Source of the DNA: DAHUYF01 sp035945115
GTDB lineage: Bacteria; Pseudomonadota; Alphaproteobacteria; ATCC43930; CGMCC-115725
DNA length: 64,000 bases
NCBI GenBank assembly: GCA_035945115.1
Contig: DASZAN010000024.1
Span: forward strand, 14,735-78,734
Reading direction: 5' to 3'
The translations under genes and the position numbers were made by a program. The notes under the pieces were generated by a model. The model made no database searches, was not told where the DNA came from, and worked only from the letters and a program-made list of their open reading frames with translations. This document shows positions 8,505 through 16,841 of the stretch, in pieces. Positions within the stretch are counted from its first letter, which is position 1. Every line of letters begins with the position of its first letter.

Positions 8505-9464
8505 TTACGCGACCTTGGCGAGCTTGGTCAGGCAGTGTGGGTCGCGGTCCTCGGGGACCACGTGGCCGCAGTTCTTCATGTGGGTGCGCGACACTTCGCC
8601 GACGTAGATCGCGCCGGTCGAGTCCAGCGCGACCCCGTGCGGCGCGATGAACTTGCTCGGCGTGCCGGCACCCTCGAAGTCGCCGATGCGCGCCAAGAGC
8701 TCGCCCTTGTGGGTGACCACGCTGACCCGCGGTCCGATGCCGGGCAGCTTCTCGTTGACTTTGCCGGCCGGTCCGAGCTCGCCGATATAGCACACCGGCT
8801 TGAAGGCGTAGGGCATGCAAAGCCCGCACGGGCGGTGGATGTTGTTCCATTGCGCCTCGTAACGGCCCTTGCCGTCGAACACCTGAACGCGGTGGTTCTC
8901 GCGGTCGGCAACGTAGACCCAGCCGTCGGCGTCGGTGACGATGTTGTGCACGATGTTGAACTGGCCTGGCTTGGTGCCGGGCTCGCCCCACGAGAACAAG
9001 AGCTTGCCGTTGGGCGCGTACTTGTGCACGCGCGCGTTGCCGTAGCCGTCGGCGACGTAGATCTCCTGGTCGGGCGACAGTGCGGTGTGGGTGCAGCGGT
9101 TAAACGGATCGCCGCTGACAAAGGGCGCGGGCTCGCCGGGCACGCCGAGCTGGAGCAGTAGCTTGCCCTCGAGGCTGAGCTTGCGCACAGTGTGGTCGCC
9201 GTCATCGGTGCAGTAGACGGTGTCGTCCGGCCCGATGTGGACGCCGTGGGCGCGCACGAACAGGCCTTCGCCCCAGCTACGCAGGAAGTTGCCCTCGCGA
9301 TCGAACACGATCATCGGATGGGCGCCGCGGTTGAACACGTAGACGCGGTCCTTGCGGTCGACGGCGATGCCGGCGACCTCGCCGTAGCGCCAGCCGTCGG
9401 GCAGCTTGCCCCAGCCCTCGACGATCTTGTAGCGGTAGTCGCCACTGCCCAGCACGTCCGACAT
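8505..9464 (-). CDS. NHL-repeat beta-propeller protein
   Basis: 319 residues built of repeated blades: AGIAVDRKDRVYVFNRG, HGVHIGPDDTVYCTDDGD, HTALSPDQEIYVADGYGNAR, HNIVTDADGWVYVADRENHR and HGVALDSTGAIYVGEV. These are NHL/6-bladed propeller repeats as found in peptidyl-amidating-lyase-like and SMP-30-like proteins. No signal peptide is visible with the chosen ATG (9464), which follows AAGGGAGAG; an extended frame to 9527 is possible but has no better signal. Reaction unknown: such propellers may be lactonases, lyases or scaffolds. It is isolated, with non-coding DNA on both sides. Confidence 0.85.
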   Translation of the reverse strand: MSDVLGSGDYRYKIVEGWGKLPDGWRYGEVAGIAVDRKDRVYVFNRGAHPMIVFDREGNFLRSWGEGLFVRAHGVHIGPDDTVYCTDDGDHTVRKLSLEGKLLLQLGVPGEPAPFVSGDPFNRCTHTALSPDQEIYVADGYGNARVHKYAPNGKLLFSWGEPGTKPGQFNIVHNIVTDADGWVYVADRENHRVQVFDGKGRYEAQWNNIHRPCGLCMPYAFKPVCYIGELGPAGKVNEKLPGIGPRVSVVTHKGELLARIGDFEGAGTPSKFIAPHGVALDSTGAIYVGEVSRTHMKNCGHVVPEDRDPHCLTKLAKVA

Positions 9465-9959
9465 GATCTCTCCCTTGATTCGGGGTCGCGAGGTCGGGGC
9501 ATGCGCGCGGCGCACGTCCACCCCCAAGTCCCCGACCCGCGGCGATCGATATTAGACACGCGCCGCGGAACCGAACAATCGTTTGGCAGCACGCCGCGCC
9601 CCGCCCTTTGCGGCTCGACCGGATGCGAGATCGCCGGCTTCTGTAGTCCTACCAGCTGGTCGCACATTTCCGGCTCCCGATCGCGCCGGCGGTGTCGGAT
9701 GTACGATTGCTGTTCCGAAGTGAAGCTCACCGCCCACGGGCGCAGCGGAAGACGCATGTCCGTTCAAAACGCGAAGAACTACACCATCACTCTCATGTCC
9801 GCGAAGTGGCAGATACTGTTGCAAAACTATTTTGGACTTCCGCGCGCGCAACATTGATTCGTCGCCGGGCTTCACATCGGAAGGAAGATTCAAAACGCTG
9901 TCCGCGGTGGAGCGAAAATTTCTCCGCCAATCCATCCGGCCGACTTTTGCAACACTATC

Positions 9960-10000
9960 GGCACGACTCGGAAGTAGCGGGATGTCCGACTTGAGTCCGC
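9960..10000 (+). repeat. 41-nt dispersed repeat, copy C
   Basis: Blocks GGCACGACTCGGAAG and GACTTGAGTCCGC with the same spacing as copy A at 5560-5600. It lies in non-coding DNA just after a TTGCAACACTA stretch; a similar TTGCAAAACTA sits near 9820. Confidence 0.55.
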
Positions 10001-10154
10001 AATGCGCCACATAACGGACATAGCGAGCGGCCTCAAACTTAATAGCGGGAGGACGGCGCTACTTCTTCCGCTCCCCGCTCCACATGCCACGGTGTCTGTC
10101 ACCTCAGGAGTAATCCTCCCAATTCTGCCGTTTGAATTTTGCCCAGGTGTGATG

Positions 10155-10186
10155 CCGACCTCCCGGGGCGCGCCCCGGGAGGTCGG
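10155..10186. repeat. perfect 32-bp GC-rich palindrome
   Basis: The half-site CCGACCTCCCGGGGCG is followed directly by its exact reverse complement with no loop. There is no T-tract, so it is not a standard terminator. It lies 65 bp upstream of the IS21 scrap. It could be a relic of inverted element ends, a recombination site or a cruciform; nothing in the sequence decides this. Confidence 0.7.
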
Positions 10187-10250
10187 GCGGCGCGGCGATT
10201 GCGGATGATCCCTTCAATTGGCGGGAGGGGCGCCCCAGCTTGGGAAGCTT

Positions 10251-10328
10251 GTGGTTATCTTGGACCTTCATCGACAGCGGCTAAGCGTCTCGGCGATCGC
10301 GCGGCAGATCGACCTCGACTGCAAGTGA
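10251..10328 (+). pseudogene. IS21-family IstA transposase N-terminal fragment
   Basis: A 25-codon frame reads VVILDLHRQRLSVSAIARQI and continues DLDCK before a stop. This matches the N-terminal helix-turn-helix of IS21 IstA transposases, which read ILxLHRQGLSxxAIARxxGLDRKT. It breaks exactly where the conserved RKT motif should follow, so it is a truncated, dead remnant. No istB or terminal repeat was seen. Confidence 0.6.
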
Positions 10329-10392
10329 CTCCTGCTTTTGTGGCATTTTTGTAGGAGGAGCCCGGGTCCGACGTATAACTATTTGTTTCTAG

Positions 10393-10470
10393 TGGCGCCC
10401 CTACCGGATTCGAACCGGTGTTGCCGCCGTGAGAGGGCGGGAAAGGGTAGGGATCCGGGACCGAAGCGGC
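10393..10470 (-). pseudogene. decayed tRNA-Glu (anticodon CTC) relic
   Basis: On the minus strand the 3' half is nearly perfect: anticodon arm CCGCC-CTCTCAC-GGCGG, T-arm ACCGG-TTCGAAT-CCGGT, and an acceptor ending GGGGCGCCA. The 5' half (GCCGCTTCGG onward) keeps traces of the tRNA-Glu acceptor and D-arm, but the D-stem and loop are destroyed. It is probably not functional. A conserved 3' half with a ruined 5' half fits an old element insertion at a tRNA 3' end. Confidence 0.55.
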
Positions 10471-10700
10471 GGCAAGTAACGCTGGTTGCGCTCCCCCGAT
10501 TTGAACCTACTCGCGGCGGCAGGGGTGCACGATACGGACGCGCTAGCACTTCTAACGCCGGTGCAGATCGGCTGCCTTTACGCCGGAATTCTATTGTTCC
10601 AGCTATATCGAGATGCGCAGAAGCCAGTGCCCAGTTTGGCTCGGGTCGGCCCACCACTTCTAGAATGTACATCGCAAATCCCGACTATCCCTTTCGGACG

Positions 10701-11810
10701 CTATTTGCCGCTCAGGGAGAGCGGCGTCGACGATTTGCGAACCGCGTTCATCCCCCCCAGGATGTCCGACGCTGCCGCGATCAATCGTCGGACCTCGTCT
10801 TCCGTCCCCACGGTGATGCGCAGATAGGGCGCCGTGCGCGGCTTGTTGAAATGCCGCACCAGCACCGCATGTTCGCGCAGGGCCGCCGCGAATTCGGATC
10901 CGCCCAGCGCCGGATGTCTGGCGAAGACGAAATTCGCGCTCGAAGGCAGAACGCCAAAGCCGAGCCTGACCAACTCACGCGTCATCGCTTCTCGTATCAC
11001 AACCACCCTGGCGCAGCTCTCGCGGAAGTAGACTTCGTCACGAACCGAAGCCACGGCACCCGCCTGGGCGATGCGCCCGAGCGGATAGGAATTGAAGCTG
11101 TCTTTCACGCGACGCAGTGCCTCGATCAACCCCACCTCGCCGAGCGCATAGCCGACGCGTAGGCCGGCCAGGGCGCGCGACTTCGACATCGTCTGCACAA
11201 TCAGAAGGTTCGGATGATCGGCGATCAGCGGAACCGCGCTCTCGCCGCCGAAATCAACATAGGCCTCATCGATCAGAACCGGGATGGCGGGATGATCTTC
11301 GAGCAGTCGCGCGATTTTTTCACGCGATAGCGCGACGCCGGTCGGCGCGTTGGGATTGGCGATCACGATCGACCCCGCCTCACGCCGATAGTCCTCGACC
11401 CGGACGCGCATCTCGCCGTCCAGCGGAACGGTCTCGCAGGCGAGGCCGAACAATTGCGCCCACACGGGAAAGAAGCTGTAAGTGACGTCCGGAAACAGCA
11501 GCGGCTTCGGCTGTTTCAGGAGCGCGACGAAAGCATGCGCGAGCACTTCGTCCGAACCATTGCCGACGAACACTTGTTCAAGCTTTACGCCGTGATGCGC
11601 GGCGAGCGCCTCGCGCAGCTCGGTCGCCTCGGGATCGGGATAGAGCCGCAGCGTGTCCGACGCCGCGGCTCGCATCGCTTCCAGCGCGAGAGGCGACGGA
11701 CCGAAAGGGCTTTCATTGGTGTTGAGCTTCGCCAAATTGACGACGCCCGGTTGCTCGCCGGCTACATAGGGCGAAAGCTCGCGCGCGATCTGGCTCCAGA
11801 ACGGGTTCAT
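10701..11810 (-). CDS. hisC: histidinol-phosphate aminotransferase
   Basis: 369-residue fold-type I PLP aminotransferase converting imidazole-acetol phosphate and glutamate to histidinol phosphate. HisC features: LNTNESPFGPSP near the N-terminus, FVGNGSDEVLAHAF, ANPNAPTGVALS, LIDEAYVDFGG, the PLP lysine in MSKSRALAGLRVGYA, and a terminal YLRITVGTEDEVRRL. No other his gene is adjacent. Close relatives also act on aromatic amino acids or cobalamin precursors, but HisC fits the motifs best. It begins with ATG and has a ~260-bp upstream gap to the next gene. Confidence 0.9.
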   Translation of the reverse strand: MNPFWSQIARELSPYVAGEQPGVVNLAKLNTNESPFGPSPLALEAMRAAASDTLRLYPDPEATELREALAAHHGVKLEQVFVGNGSDEVLAHAFVALLKQPKPLLFPDVTYSFFPVWAQLFGLACETVPLDGEMRVRVEDYRREAGSIVIANPNAPTGVALSREKIARLLEDHPAIPVLIDEAYVDFGGESAVPLIADHPNLLIVQTMSKSRALAGLRVGYALGEVGLIEALRRVKDSFNSYPLGRIAQAGAVASVRDEVYFRESCARVVVIREAMTRELVRLGFGVLPSSANFVFARHPALGGSEFAAALREHAVLVRHFNKPRTAPYLRITVGTEDEVRRLIAAASDILGGMNAVRKSSTPLSLSGK

Positions 11811-12073
11811 TTGCGGAGGTTACTCATGGGGGTGCTCTTGTGCCACCGATGTGATCAAGCATCCGTTGCTAGGGGTCAATATCGACAATTTATCGACGTT
11901 GTGGGGAATCGGGTACCGAAGCCACTTTTTGACATAGCTGTCGACGACAGACAGCCTTCTCGGCCATCGGCTTTCGATCGTACGATCACCCTGCGCCGCG
12001 ACCGTACCCAGTGAGCCAAGAACCTCCGCTCCGCGATGAGAGCAGGCGCGCAGCACCTGCTGAGGGGGAGAGC

Positions 12074-12253
12074 ATGGCGGATCAAACGGATGTAGAGTAT
12101 TGGCGGGAGCGGGCGCACGAGGCGCGTATGCGCGCCATGGTGAGGCGGGACGTGGAAGGAAGACACGCCTTGCTGCACATTGCCGAGAACTACGACCGAT
12201 TGGCCGAGGAATCGGCCGCCAATCCAAACGTTTCCGTTCCAGAAGTACTTTAG
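12074..12253 (+). CDS. small helical protein, unknown function
   Basis: 59 residues, MADQTDVEYWRERAHEARMR with a following RHALLHIAENYDRLAEESAAN. The pattern is two amphipathic helices of the form A-R...L-L-x-I-A-x-x-Y-x-x-L-A, typical of very small proteins abundant in rhizobial genomes. GAGGGGGAG precedes the ATG at good spacing. The frame extends to 12011 with weaker support. Three proteins of comparable design occur at the right end of the window. No function can be assigned. Confidence 0.6.
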   Translation: MADQTDVEYWRERAHEARMRAMVRRDVEGRHALLHIAENYDRLAEESAANPNVSVPEVL

Positions 12254-12300
12254 GCGCGATCGGTGCGAAGTCGACGGAAGGCGTATTGATCGAGGTTGGT

Positions 12301-12495
12301 TCAGCCACCGAGCTCGCGGCGCACTCGCAGCCGCTCAAGCACCATCTCGCCGGCTTTCCAGCCGCAATCCTGGCACTCGTATACGAGCTGCTGATTGCCG
12401 CGCCCAGTGCCTCGCTGGTCGCGCTCGATGGGCCGCAGATTCTTGCTGCGGCATTGAGGATTCGCGCACTCGTATGAGAACCGCTTACGCTTCAC
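12301..12495 (-). CDS. small zinc-ribbon-like protein
   Basis: 64 residues with GTG start. Two cysteine knuckles, YECANPQCRS (residues ~8-17) and YECQDCGWK (residues ~39-47), are separated by ~28 residues, as in treble-clef or zinc-ribbon domains. The protein is basic at its N-terminus (MKRKRF). The ribosome site is weak. It converges on the small helical protein to the left and lies head to tail with the binding protein. It could be a nucleic-acid-binding accessory protein; function is unknown. Confidence 0.5.
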   Translation of the reverse strand: MKRKRFSYECANPQCRSKNLRPIERDQRGTGRGNQQLVYECQDCGWKAGEMVLERLRVRRELGG

Positions 12496-12540
12496 GCCCA
12501 GAGGCTCATCTGTCGTCGTCCGCGGGTGCGCCCACCATTT

Positions 12541-13272
12541 TCAAGAGCGTGGCGCCACGCTGAGGCCGCGGACCTTGTGGCGGTTGATGAGGCGCGCCAC
12601 CAAGCCCGAGGCTTTCGCCTCTTCGACGAAGGATTGGAGAAAGGCCGGTGCAGTGGTATTCCCGCGCGGTGTTCCGATCGCTTGCTGCACAGACATGAAC
12701 TTGCCGTCGATGAGGCGCGTGCCGCGGAGCTTTTCCAGGTCGGTGAGAAGCCGCGGCTTCAAGCCTGCGAGCGCATCGAGCTTGTCGCGCTCGAATTGCT
12801 GAAGGGCGCTGTCGAGCGTCTCGGTGCGGACCAGCGTCGCGTGCTTGATGTTGCGGTCGAGCCAGAGGCCGTAGGCGGTGCGCGCCGTCACCGCGATGCG
12901 GACGCCCGCCGCATCGACCGCCGCGATTGAGTTGAGCGGCGAGCCGGCGGGGACGAGATACGTGGCTTCGATCTCGCAATAGGCGGAAGTGAATGCGATC
13001 GCCTCGGCGCGCTGCGGCTCGGCGCCGATGAGGCCGATATCCCAAACCCCGCTCGCCGCCGCATCGGCGAGTTCGCCCGGCGTCTTGAAGGGGACATAGC
13101 GCACCGGCACGCCGAGCCGGCTCGCGACTTCGCGCGCCATGTCCGGTGCCACGCCTTCGGGGTCGCCCGCCGCGCTGCGGCCGGTCACCAACAGGAAGTT
13201 CGAGAGGTTGATCGCGGCGCGCAACACGCCGGTCGGCGCCAGTTCCGCACGAAGGGACGGTAATATCGGCAC
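12541..13272 (-). CDS. family 3-type solute-binding protein
   Basis: About 243 residues of the periplasmic binding protein fold used by amino-acid ABC importers: LRAAINLSNFLLVTGRS at the start, GVAPDMAREVASRLGVPVRY, SGVWDIGLIGAEPQRA and FTSAYCEIEATYLVPAGSPL. It has no evident signal peptide from either the GTG at 13272 (AGGAGA at good spacing) or the longer frame to 13332, and no permease or ATPase genes are near. It may be cytoplasmic, for example a ligand sensor, or exported by an unrecognised route. Ligand unknown. Confidence 0.75.
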   Translation of the reverse strand: MPILPSLRAELAPTGVLRAAINLSNFLLVTGRSAAGDPEGVAPDMAREVASRLGVPVRYVPFKTPGELADAAASGVWDIGLIGAEPQRAEAIAFTSAYCEIEATYLVPAGSPLNSIAAVDAAGVRIAVTARTAYGLWLDRNIKHATLVRTETLDSALQQFERDKLDALAGLKPRLLTDLEKLRGTRLIDGKFMSVQQAIGTPRGNTTAPAFLQSFVEEAKASGLVARLINRHKVRGLSVAPRS

Positions 13273-13440
13273 TGGCTCTCCTAGGATCGGGCGCTTGCTG
13301 GGGCTCGGCCTCTTGCCAGGACTTCCCCGCATCGGGCGCGCTATTTATAAAGGACTTGAGTGGCGGGACCGAACGGTACGGCTCGCGCGACGGCGTTGCA
13401 ATCGGAGAATAGAGCATTTTAACGCTCAACAATTGTTCTG

Positions 13441-14634
13441 ATGGCGCGGCGCCAGGTGGCCATGAAACCCGCTGACGTCGCTATCATCGGGGGCGGCGTC
13501 ATCGGCAGCGCGATCGCTTACAACTTGCTGGCGATCGATCCCCTCGTTGCTGTTGTGGTGGTGGAGCGCGACCCGACCTACCGCACTGCATCCTCGGCGC
13601 TTTCACTGAGCTCGATCCGCCAACAATTCTCGGCTCCGGTCAACATCGCCATGTCCCGCTACGGGCTGGCGTTCCTCAAAGCGATCGATCGACACTTGTC
13701 CGTGGACGGGACGTCGCCGGCAGTGGGTTTGGTGGAGCGCGGCTATCTCTACCTGGCGTCGGAAGCCGGAAAGGTAGCGCTCGCGGCTAATCATGCGATT
13801 CAGCGCGAGCACGGCGTCGATGTCGCTTTGCTCGATCGGAACGCGCTCAAAAGACGTTTTCCCTGGCTCAAGACCAGCGATCTTGCCGCCGGCTCGTTCG
13901 GGCTTTCGGGTGAGGGCTGGTTCGATGGCTGGACGCTCCTTCAAGCATTTCGAGGCAAGGCACGATCGCTCGGCGCTCGTTTTGTCACCGGCGAGGTGGT
14001 TGGACTGGACCTGGCCGGCACGCGGGTCGAGGCGCTGCGGCTCGCCGATGGAACGCGCATCGCATGCGCGAATGCCGTAAACGCCGCCGGTCCTTGGGCG
14101 GGCGGCGTGGCGGCTATGGCCGGCATCGATCTGCCGGTTCATCCGGAAAAACACTGCGTCTTCGTCTTCGACTGCAAGGATCCCCCACCCGAATGCCCCC
14201 TCGTCATCGACGCGAGCGGCATCTACTTTCGCCCGGAAGGCCGATTTTTTCTCTGCGGCGGCGCGCCGGAGGAAAAGGCAAGTGGCGCCATCCCGCCACT
14301 CGAGGTCGACTACGCGCTCTTCGACGACGTGATCTGGCCTCGCCTCGGCGAGCGGGTTCCGGCCTTCGCCGCAATCAAGCTACAGAACGCTTGGGCCGGC
14401 TATTACGAAATGAACGTCTTCGATCAGAATGCGATTCTCGGCACCGCCCCCGAGGTGCCCAACTTCTATTTCGCCAACGGCTTCAGCGGCCACGGCATGC
14501 AGCAATCGCCGGCGGCAGGTCGCGGCATTGCCGAGCTCATCCTGCACGGCGCCTACCGCACACTCGACCTGAGCCCGCTCGGGTTCGAGCGGGTGAGGCG
14601 CAACGAGCCATTCTACGAGCGGAACGTCATCTGA
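13441..14634 (+). CDS. FAD-dependent oxidoreductase, DAO family
   Basis: 397 residues with the N-terminal dinucleotide motif VAIIGGGVIGSAIAYNLL, then VVERDPTYRTASSALS and an SSIRQQFS segment found in sarcosine/glycine oxidase-like enzymes. A central NAVNAAGPWAGGVAA and the C-terminal FANGFSGHGMQQSPAAGRGI complete the DAO (PF01266) pattern. It probably oxidises an N-substituted or D-amino acid to an imino acid. The start at 13441 has a basic leader; ATG at 13462 (MKPADVAII) is equally possible. It is divergent from the binding protein, which may share a substrate. Confidence 0.88.
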   Translation: MARRQVAMKPADVAIIGGGVIGSAIAYNLLAIDPLVAVVVVERDPTYRTASSALSLSSIRQQFSAPVNIAMSRYGLAFLKAIDRHLSVDGTSPAVGLVERGYLYLASEAGKVALAANHAIQREHGVDVALLDRNALKRRFPWLKTSDLAAGSFGLSGEGWFDGWTLLQAFRGKARSLGARFVTGEVVGLDLAGTRVEALRLADGTRIACANAVNAAGPWAGGVAAMAGIDLPVHPEKHCVFVFDCKDPPPECPLVIDASGIYFRPEGRFFLCGGAPEEKASGAIPPLEVDYALFDDVIWPRLGERVPAFAAIKLQNAWAGYYEMNVFDQNAILGTAPEVPNFYFANGFSGHGMQQSPAAGRGIAELILHGAYRTLDLSPLGFERVRRNEPFYERNVI

Positions 14635-14804
14635 CGGCGTGCTGGCTCTGGCGCGGTCTTCCCCGAGAAGGCACACTGGGGCTGCTGCGGTCCGCGCTGG
14701 GGCGGAGGTGAAGCCCAAGAGGGCGCCAGCCGGAAACCCTTCCTTCCGAATGGAGGGCGCGCCCGCCGAGATAGCCGCCGGGGTAACGTCCGGCCCGCAG
14801 CAGC

Positions 14805-15491
14805 TCAGCTGATGCCCAACAGCGCCGGCAATTCGGCCAGGCTGCGGACCTCGTGGTCGGGCTTCCCAGGAAGGCGCTCGCGGCGCTGGCCGTAGCGGTT
14901 GCACCAGACCACGCGCATGCCATAGGCCGAGGCGGCATAGGCGTCCCAAGCGTTCGAGGATTGGAAAGCGATGGCGCCGGCGGCGACCGCGAAGCGATTG
15001 ACCGCGAGCGCGTAGACCTTGGGGTGCGGCTTATAGACGCCGGCCTCCTCGACCGACAACACGGCATCGAGCAGGCCCTCGATCTTCGCGTTGCGTACCG
15101 CGGCCGCGAGCATCGAGGGAGAGCCATTCGAGAGAATGCCGACCCGCTTGCCGGCACGCTTCAAGCGCTCGAGCACGGCCGGCACCTCGGGAAAGACCTC
15201 GAGCTCGAGATAGAGCTGCATCAGCCGAGCGCGCGTGGCGTCGCTGGCGAGACCCAATGTTTCCAGCGCATAGTCGAGCGCGTCTCCCGTCACTTGCCAG
15301 AAATCCGCATGGCGCCCTTGAAGCGCGCGCAGCCAGGTGTATTGGAGCTGCTTGTCGCGCCAGAGCGTAGTGAGAGACGCCATCTTGTCAGCCGGGACAT
15401 TGCCGCACCGCGACGCCGCCGAGGCGAAATCGAAGACGGTGCCATAGGCGTCGAAGACGCAAACCTCGACGCCAGAGAGCGATGCGGTCAT
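14805..15491 (-). CDS. haloacid dehalogenase, type II
   Basis: 228-residue HAD hydrolase. Motif I is CVFDAYGTVFD with the nucleophilic aspartate; motif II is GILSNGSPSML; motif III lysine is in GVYKPHPKVYAL; motif IV is FQSSNAWDAYAASAYGM, and WCNR follows. The S-S-N-x-W-D and N-x-Y/N-R features are those of L-2-haloacid dehalogenases, which hydrolyse L-2-haloalkanoates with inversion. The gene sits upstream of metZ on the reverse strand, in the same direction but with ~70 bp between. The ATG at 15491 follows AAGAGGGAG. Confidence 0.9.
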   Translation of the reverse strand: MTASLSGVEVCVFDAYGTVFDFASAASRCGNVPADKMASLTTLWRDKQLQYTWLRALQGRHADFWQVTGDALDYALETLGLASDATRARLMQLYLELEVFPEVPAVLERLKRAGKRVGILSNGSPSMLAAAVRNAKIEGLLDAVLSVEEAGVYKPHPKVYALAVNRFAVAAGAIAFQSSNAWDAYAASAYGMRVVWCNRYGQRRERLPGKPDHEVRSLAELPALLGIS

Positions 15492-15562
15492 GGCGATACT
15501 CCCTCTTGATCGTTACGGTCGTTTCATATCGATTGTTATAAAACAGTAAAGCGCGGCGACCC

Positions 15563-16762
15563 TCAAATCGTCGCGAGCGCCTGATCGAGATCGGCGATGA
15601 GATCATCCGGGTCCTCGAGCCCGATCGATAACCGCACGAGGCCGTCATCGATGCCGAGCGTGGCGCGTTCCTCCGGCTTGAAGCGATGATGGGTCGTGGT
15701 GGCGGGGTGGGTGATCAAGCTCTTGCTGTCGGCGAGGTTGTTCGAGATCAGGATGAGTCGGAGCGCATTCTGGAAGCGGAACGCGCCCGCCTTGCCGCCC
15801 ACCACCGAGAGCGCCATCACCGTGCCGCCGCCGATCATTTGCCGCGCCGCGACCGCCTGTTGCGGATGGCTTTCGAGGCCGGGATAGAGCACGCGCGCCA
15901 CGTTGCCGTGGCGCTCGAGGTGCCGCGCGATGTCGAGCGCCGATCGCGATTGCCGCTCGACCCGGAGATCGAGCGTCTCGATGCCCTTCAGCAGCAGCCA
16001 GGCGTTGAAGGGGCTCAAGGCGGGCCCGGTGTGCCGCAGGAACGGCATCAGGGTCTCGCGCACGAACGACTCCCGTCCGAGCACGGCGCCGCCGAGGCTG
16101 CGTCCCTGTCCGTCGATGTGCTTGGTCGCGGAATAGACGACCACATCGGCGCCCAGCGCCAACGGGCGCTGCAGCAATGGCGTCGCGAAGACATTGTCGA
16201 CGATGAGGATGGCGCCGGCCGCGTGCGCCAGCGTCGCCACCTCGCGGAGATCGACGAGCTCCAGCGTCGGATTGGCCGGGCTTTCGCAAAAGACGGCTTT
16301 AGCCCCCGACGTCAGCGCTTTCTTCCATGCCTCGAGATCGCGCCCGTCGACCAACTCGGTGATGACGCCATAGCGCGGCAAGATCTGCGAGACGATGTAG
16401 TTGCTGGAATTGAAGAGGACGCGCGAGGCGACGACACGGTCGCCCGCCTTGACGAAAGAGGCGAGCGCGGCAAAGACGGCAGCCATGCCGCTCGCCGTGG
16501 CGCGGCAGGCTTCGGCGCCTTCGAGGAGGCGCAAGCGCTCTTCGAACATGGCGACCGTCGGATTGGCATAGCGCGAATAGACGAAGCGGGAGTCGTCATT
16601 GACGAAGGCCGCCTCCGCTTCCTCGGCGGTCTTGTACACATAGCCCGAACTCATGTAGACGGCTTCGCAGGTCTCCATGAATTCGCTGCGCAGATGGCCG
16701 GCGCGCGCCATGATCGTGCGCGGCTTGGCATCGCGGGGGAGCTCGCGGAACGGTAAGCGCAT
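15563..16762 (-). CDS. metZ: O-succinylhomoserine sulfhydrylase
   Basis: 399-residue Cys/Met-metabolism PLP enzyme that makes homocysteine from O-succinylhomoserine and sulfide. Visible: SGYVYKTAEEAEAAF near the N-terminus, EACRATASGMAAVFAAL, FCESPANPTLELVDL, IVDNVFATPLLQRPL, and the PLP lysine in VVYSATKHIDGQGRSLGG. The C-terminus has LSIGLEDPDDLIADL. The start ATG at 16762 follows GGAGGAAGGC; the frame is open to 16798 but runs through the terminator. It is preceded by a SAM-II riboswitch and a hairpin with U-tract, so expression is expected to fall when S-adenosylmethionine is abundant. Confidence 0.93.
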   Translation of the reverse strand: MRLPFRELPRDAKPRTIMARAGHLRSEFMETCEAVYMSSGYVYKTAEEAEAAFVNDDSRFVYSRYANPTVAMFEERLRLLEGAEACRATASGMAAVFAALASFVKAGDRVVASRVLFNSSNYIVSQILPRYGVITELVDGRDLEAWKKALTSGAKAVFCESPANPTLELVDLREVATLAHAAGAILIVDNVFATPLLQRPLALGADVVVYSATKHIDGQGRSLGGAVLGRESFVRETLMPFLRHTGPALSPFNAWLLLKGIETLDLRVERQSRSALDIARHLERHGNVARVLYPGLESHPQQAVAARQMIGGGTVMALSVVGGKAGAFRFQNALRLILISNNLADSKSLITHPATTTHHRFKPEERATLGIDDGLVRLSIGLEDPDDLIADLDQALATI

Positions 16763-16796
16763 GCCTTCCTCCAAGGTCATCCCGGCGGCGGCCAAC

Positions 16797-16825
16797 AAAA
16801 AAACCCGGCACCGCGAGGGCCAGGG
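16797..16825 (-). terminator. intrinsic-terminator-like attenuator ahead of metZ
   Basis: In the metZ leader RNA, CCCUGGC and GCCGGG form a short GC stem (one bulged U) followed by seven U residues, about 35 nt before the metZ ATG. A second small hairpin GGUUC-GAA-GAACC directly upstream overlaps its 5' arm by about two bases, so the two are partly exclusive. Its place between the SAM-II aptamer and the gene suggests transcriptional control. Confidence 0.65.
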
Positions 16826-16841
16826 TTCTTCGAACCTCCGA

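Larger units (their letters stand above)
9465..10700. other. 1.2-kb gene-poor region of decayed DNA
   Basis: No intact gene is supportable between the NHL gene and hisC. The stretch contains, in order, a copy of the 41-nt repeat, a perfect 32-bp palindrome, a 26-codon IS21 transposase scrap and a tRNA-Glu relic, each listed separately. A further tRNA T-arm-like stretch (about 10490-10515, reverse strand, GGTTCAAATC) is too degenerate to call. The region looks like an old insertion hot spot. Confidence 0.6.

Noticed and set aside
10486..10575. Second tRNA-like stretch (GGTTCAAATC on the minus strand) near the tRNA-Glu relic
   Set aside because: T-stem and acceptor do not pair and no anticodon arm can be assigned; too degenerate to call.
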